Assembly: GCF_001320245.1 (NCBI RefSeq) | Contig: NZ_BCBA01000058.1 | Coordinates: 1-36,637 of the forward strand | DNA: 36,637 bases | Reading direction: 5' to 3' | Source: Pseudomonas sp. NBRC 111124 | Lineage (GTDB): Bacteria > Pseudomonadota > Gammaproteobacteria > Pseudomonadales > Pseudomonadaceae | Part shown: one piece after another, positions 33,926 through 36,637 of the stretch | How positions within the stretch are numbered: position 1 is the stretch's first letter | Layout of the letters: each line of letters begins with the position of its first letter | Notes under the pieces: model-generated | What the model saw: the letters and a program-made list of their open reading frames with translations, nothing else | Databases searched by the model: none | What the model was told of the DNA's origin: nothing | Made by a program: the position numbers and the translations under genes

Positions 33926-36070
33926 TCAGGAAATCTCCCGCCGGAACGGCGGCAGCGCATTGAGAATAGCCTTGCCGTAGCGCTGTGTGACCAGACGCCG
34001 GTCCAGCAAGGTAATGACGCCGCGATCCTGCTCGGTACGCAGCAGGCGACCGCAGGCCTGGATCAGCTTGAGCGAGGCGTCGGGCACGGCAATCTCCATG
34101 AACGGGTTGCCGCCACGGGCTTCGATCCATTCAGCCAGGGCCGCCTCGACCGGGTCGTCGGGCACGGCGAAGGGGATCTTGGCGATCACCACGTGTTCAC
34201 AATAGGCGCCTGGCAGGTCGACACCTTCGGCGAAGCTGGCCAGGCCGAACAGCACGCTGTGCTGGCCATCGTCGACCCGTGCCTTGTGCTTATTCAAGGT
34301 TTCCTGCTTGGACAGGTTGCCCTGGATCAGCACCAGCTTGCGCCAGTCGCGGTCCAGGCCATCGAACACTTCCTGCATCTGCTTGCGTGAGGAGAACAGC
34401 ACCAGTGCGCCGCGGGCATCTTCGACGATACTCGGCAGCTCGCGAATGATCGCCGCAGTGTGTGCCGCCGCATCGCGCGGGTCGGCTTTGAGATCGGGGA
34501 CCCGCAACAGGCCGGCATCGCCGTGCACGAACGGGCTGGGCACCACGCAGGTGACGGCATCGCGGGGCAGCCCCGAGCGCATGCGGAAGCGGTCGAACTT
34601 GCCCAGCGCGGTCAAGGTGGCCGAGGTCACCAGGGCGCCATGGGCGACACTCCAGAGGCTGCGACGCAACATGTCGGCGGCAAGAATCGGGCTGGCATTG
34701 ACCTCGATGTCGAACAGCGCACCACTTTCGGCCAAGGTCAGCCAGCGCGCCATGGGCGGGCTGTCTTCCGGATCTTCGGCGGTGAACGCGGTCCACAGCT
34801 CCCAGTTGCCCTGGGCACGAGTGACCAGGCTGCCGAACAACGGGTACCACTCCTCGGCCTGGTGGCTGGCGATGCCGATGTTGACCTCGCCATCCATGCC
34901 TTCTTTAAGCAGGTCGGCCAAGCGGGTGAACAGGTCATTGAGGCGGGCGAAGCCCTTTTTCAATTCGATGCCGACTTCGCGGATCTGCTCCGGCACCACA
35001 CCGCCCTCGAAGCGATAACGCGGGCGCTCACGGCCTTCGGTGTCCTCGCTCGGACGGAAGTCGGCGACCTGCTCGCACAGGGTGAACATGAACTGCTGCT
35101 GGGTACGCACTTCGCGCGCCAGCTCCGGTACCTGCTCGATGTACTTGCCCAGGTCGCCTGGCAATGGGTGCTGGGCCAGCAGCTTGGTAAGGTTCTTGGC
35201 GGTCTGCTCCAGCCAGTCGGCGGTGGAGCGCAGGCGCGAGTAATGGGCGAAATGGCCGATGGCCTTGTCTGGCAGGTGGTGGCCTTCGTCGAACACGTAC
35301 AGGGTGTCACGCGGGTCGGGCAGCACCGCACCACCGCCCAAGGCCAGGTCGGCCAAGACCATGTCGTGGTTGGTGACGATCACGTCCACCTTGCCCATGC
35401 CCTCACGGGCCTTGTAGAACACGCACTGCTGGAAATTGGGGCAGTGGCGGCCGGTACACTGGCTGTGGTCGGTGGTCAGGCGCGCCCAGTCCTGGTCCTC
35501 GACGGCCTCCGACCAGCTGTCACGATCGCCGTCCCAACGGTTGCCGGCGAGCTTCTCGATCATGCTGTTGAACAGCTTCTGGCTGCGCTCGTCGACCTCG
35601 ATGTGGAAGCCTTCTTCTTCGAACAGCTGGGCAGTGGCCGACTGCGCGTGGCCCTCCTGCAACAGGATGTCGAGCTTTGACAGGCACAGGTAACGGCCAC
35701 GGCCCTTGGCCAGGGCGAAGCTGAAGTTCAGCCCGCTGTTGCGCATCAGGTCCGGCAGGTCCTTGATGACGATCTGCTCTTGCAAGGCCACGGTCGCGGT
35801 GGCAATCACCAGGCGCTTGCCAGCGGCCTTGGCGGCCGGGATCGCGGCCAGCGCATAGGCGACCGTCTTGCCGGTACCGGTACCGGCCTCTACCGCAACC
35901 ACGGCGGGTTCGCCAGCGCGGCGGCCTTCGTCGTCACAGGCGATGTCGCCGAGCACCTTGGCCACTTCGGCGATCATCAGGCGCTGGCCATACCGCGGCT
36001 TGAGGCTCTTGGCTTCGAGAAAACGCGTGTAGGCGCCCTGAATGGTGGCTTTGAGTTCGTTGCTGATCAT
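33926..36070 (-). CDS. dinG: DinG, ATP-dependent iron-sulfur DNA helicase
   Basis: 714 residues (E. coli DinG 716). An XPD-like superfamily 2 helicase that unwinds 5'-3', including R-loops and DNA overhangs. Walker A is AGTGTGKT (62-69), the Walker B variant is DEGH (261-264), and motif VI is QACGRLLRTEQDRG. The four Cys ligands of the [4Fe-4S] cluster are present: C129, C205, C210 and C216. Its start is divergent from the CopD-family gene, and a LexA-like box lies 22 bases before the ATG, consistent with SOS control. Confidence 0.97.
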   Translation of the reverse strand: MISNELKATIQGAYTRFLEAKSLKPRYGQRLMIAEVAKVLGDIACDDEGRRAGEPAVVAVEAGTGTGKTVAYALAAIPAAKAAGKRLVIATATVALQEQIVIKDLPDLMRNSGLNFSFALAKGRGRYLCLSKLDILLQEGHAQSATAQLFEEEGFHIEVDERSQKLFNSMIEKLAGNRWDGDRDSWSEAVEDQDWARLTTDHSQCTGRHCPNFQQCVFYKAREGMGKVDVIVTNHDMVLADLALGGGAVLPDPRDTLYVFDEGHHLPDKAIGHFAHYSRLRSTADWLEQTAKNLTKLLAQHPLPGDLGKYIEQVPELAREVRTQQQFMFTLCEQVADFRPSEDTEGRERPRYRFEGGVVPEQIREVGIELKKGFARLNDLFTRLADLLKEGMDGEVNIGIASHQAEEWYPLFGSLVTRAQGNWELWTAFTAEDPEDSPPMARWLTLAESGALFDIEVNASPILAADMLRRSLWSVAHGALVTSATLTALGKFDRFRMRSGLPRDAVTCVVPSPFVHGDAGLLRVPDLKADPRDAAAHTAAIIRELPSIVEDARGALVLFSSRKQMQEVFDGLDRDWRKLVLIQGNLSKQETLNKHKARVDDGQHSVLFGLASFAEGVDLPGAYCEHVVIAKIPFAVPDDPVEAALAEWIEARGGNPFMEIAVPDASLKLIQACGRLLRTEQDRGVITLLDRRLVTQRYGKAILNALPPFRREIS

Positions 36071-36091
36071 GGTCTGCAGGCGCCCGGAGGG

Positions 36092-36107
36092 CTGGATATA
36101 TTTTCAG
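36092..36107 (-). promoter_or_regulatory. LexA-like box upstream of dinG
   Basis: CTGGATATATTTTCAG matches 13 of 16 positions of the enterobacterial LexA consensus and keeps CTG-N10-CAG. It lies in the dinG/CopD intergenic region, 22 bases from the dinG ATG. Confidence 0.6.
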
Positions 36108-36167
36108 TGTTTCGCATGGGCGGCTATCATACCCCGCTATTGCCCTTTGTGCCGCATGGAGATCCGG

Positions 36168-36632
36168 ATGGTTGCCTTTGCCCTGCCCTACACACTGCAT
36201 GTCCTCGCCGCCCTGGTATGGGTCGGCGGCATGTTCTTCGCCTGGCTGGTACTGCGCCCGGCAACGGTTACCGCGCTGGAAGGGCCTGCCCGCCTGCGCT
36301 TGTGGGTGGAAGTTTTCCGACGCTTCTTCGTCTGGGTCTGGCTGGCTGTGGCGATTCTGGCGATAAGCGGTATCGGCATGTTGCACATGCGCTTCAACGG
36401 CTTCGAGACGGCGCCCAAGTATGTGCATGTGATGATTGGCGGCGGGATTGCCATGTTCGCACTGTTCATGCGCATTCAGGCCTTGCTGTTGCCGGAGCTC
36501 AAGGCAGCCGTGCAGGCTGAAGACTGGCCGACGGGCGCTGCGGTGCTGGGACGGATTCGGCGGATGGTGGGGATCAACCTGCTGCTGGGCCTGGCGGTCG
36601 TTGCGGTCGCCAGCTCGCGTCTACTGATGTAA
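36168..36632 (+). CDS. CopD-family inner-membrane protein
   Basis: 154 residues with about four membrane helices (roughly residues 5-27, 55-75, 85-105 and 130-150). The first helix, LPYTLHVLAALVWVGGMFFAW, has the conserved His and WVGG of the CopD/YnjC-like family. CopD proteins are linked to copper uptake or resistance; many short single-domain members like this have no proven role. GGAG lies six bases before the ATG at 36168, which is preferred over an in-frame ATG at 36156. It is divergent from dinG. Confidence 0.8.
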   Translation: MVAFALPYTLHVLAALVWVGGMFFAWLVLRPATVTALEGPARLRLWVEVFRRFFVWVWLAVAILAISGIGMLHMRFNGFETAPKYVHVMIGGGIAMFALFMRIQALLLPELKAAVQAEDWPTGAAVLGRIRRMVGINLLLGLAVVAVASSRLLM

Positions 36633-36637
36633 CGGGC

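Overview
The window is a GC-rich chromosomal segment of a Pseudomonas, most likely of the P. putida group. The basis is the full-length bra (liv) branched-chain amino acid operon, rapA beside an MHYT-GGDEF-EAL gene and a 3-hydroxyisobutyrate-dehydrogenase-type gene (the order I recall around hepA/nbdA in P. aeruginosa), the dinG / esterase / OmpA / pdxH / slyB order, a free-standing ccoM, and REP elements of P. putida type. No rRNA, tRNA, CRISPR array, insertion sequence or prophage was seen, and coding density is high. It reads as core or conserved chromosome rather than an accessory island.

Layout. 0.2-2.2 kb: a formate/nitrite-family channel convergent with a secreted metallo-beta-lactamase-fold hydrolase. 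2.3-6.0 kb: two adjacent cyclic-di-GMP genes, a MASE2-GGDEF diguanylate cyclase of the AdrA/DgcC type and a CHASE4-PAS-GGDEF-EAL protein. 6.0-8.3 kb: a small orphan gene, then a LysR regulator divergent from a short-chain dehydrogenase with a clear LysR box between them. 8.3-11.5 kb: an inverted REP pair, then a minus-strand efflux operon (FUSC protein, DUF1656 protein, HlyD-type adaptor) with a SlyA/MarR-type palindrome upstream but no marR gene next to it. 11.6-13.2 kb: ccoM, a 38-residue cbb3 oxidase subunit with two FNR/Anr-type boxes upstream, followed by small hypothetical genes and a lipoprotein. 13.4-19.5 kb: rapA, an NbdA-like MHYT-GGDEF-EAL protein, and a convergent dehydrogenase that overlaps it tail to tail. 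19.7-25.3 kb: a DUF2288 gene and the braC-braD-braE-braF-braG operon, with an internal terminator after braC. 25.4-27.8 kb: a lipoprotein and a COG2509-type FAD oxidoreductase. 27.9-36.1 kb: a minus-strand run of slyB, pdxH, an OmpA-type lipoprotein with a Lys/Ala tail, a family VIII-type esterase, a secreted clan GH-A glycosidase and dinG. A CopD-family membrane protein closes the window.

Themes. Three different membrane sensors (MASE2, CHASE4 plus PAS, MHYT) feed cyclic-di-GMP enzymes here, all with intact GGDEF and I-site residues; both dual-domain proteins also keep the EAL catalytic residues. Low-oxygen respiration is represented by ccoM with its Anr boxes and perhaps by the gas-sensing MHYT protein. 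Envelope genes are frequent. I did not find a clearly new multi-gene system. The points most worth a second look are the NbdA-like protein with an undegenerate GGDEF, the doubly Anr-boxed unlinked ccoM, the orphan SlyA-type operator, a perfect 16-bp palindrome at the bra promoter, and the unusual OmpA lipoprotein.
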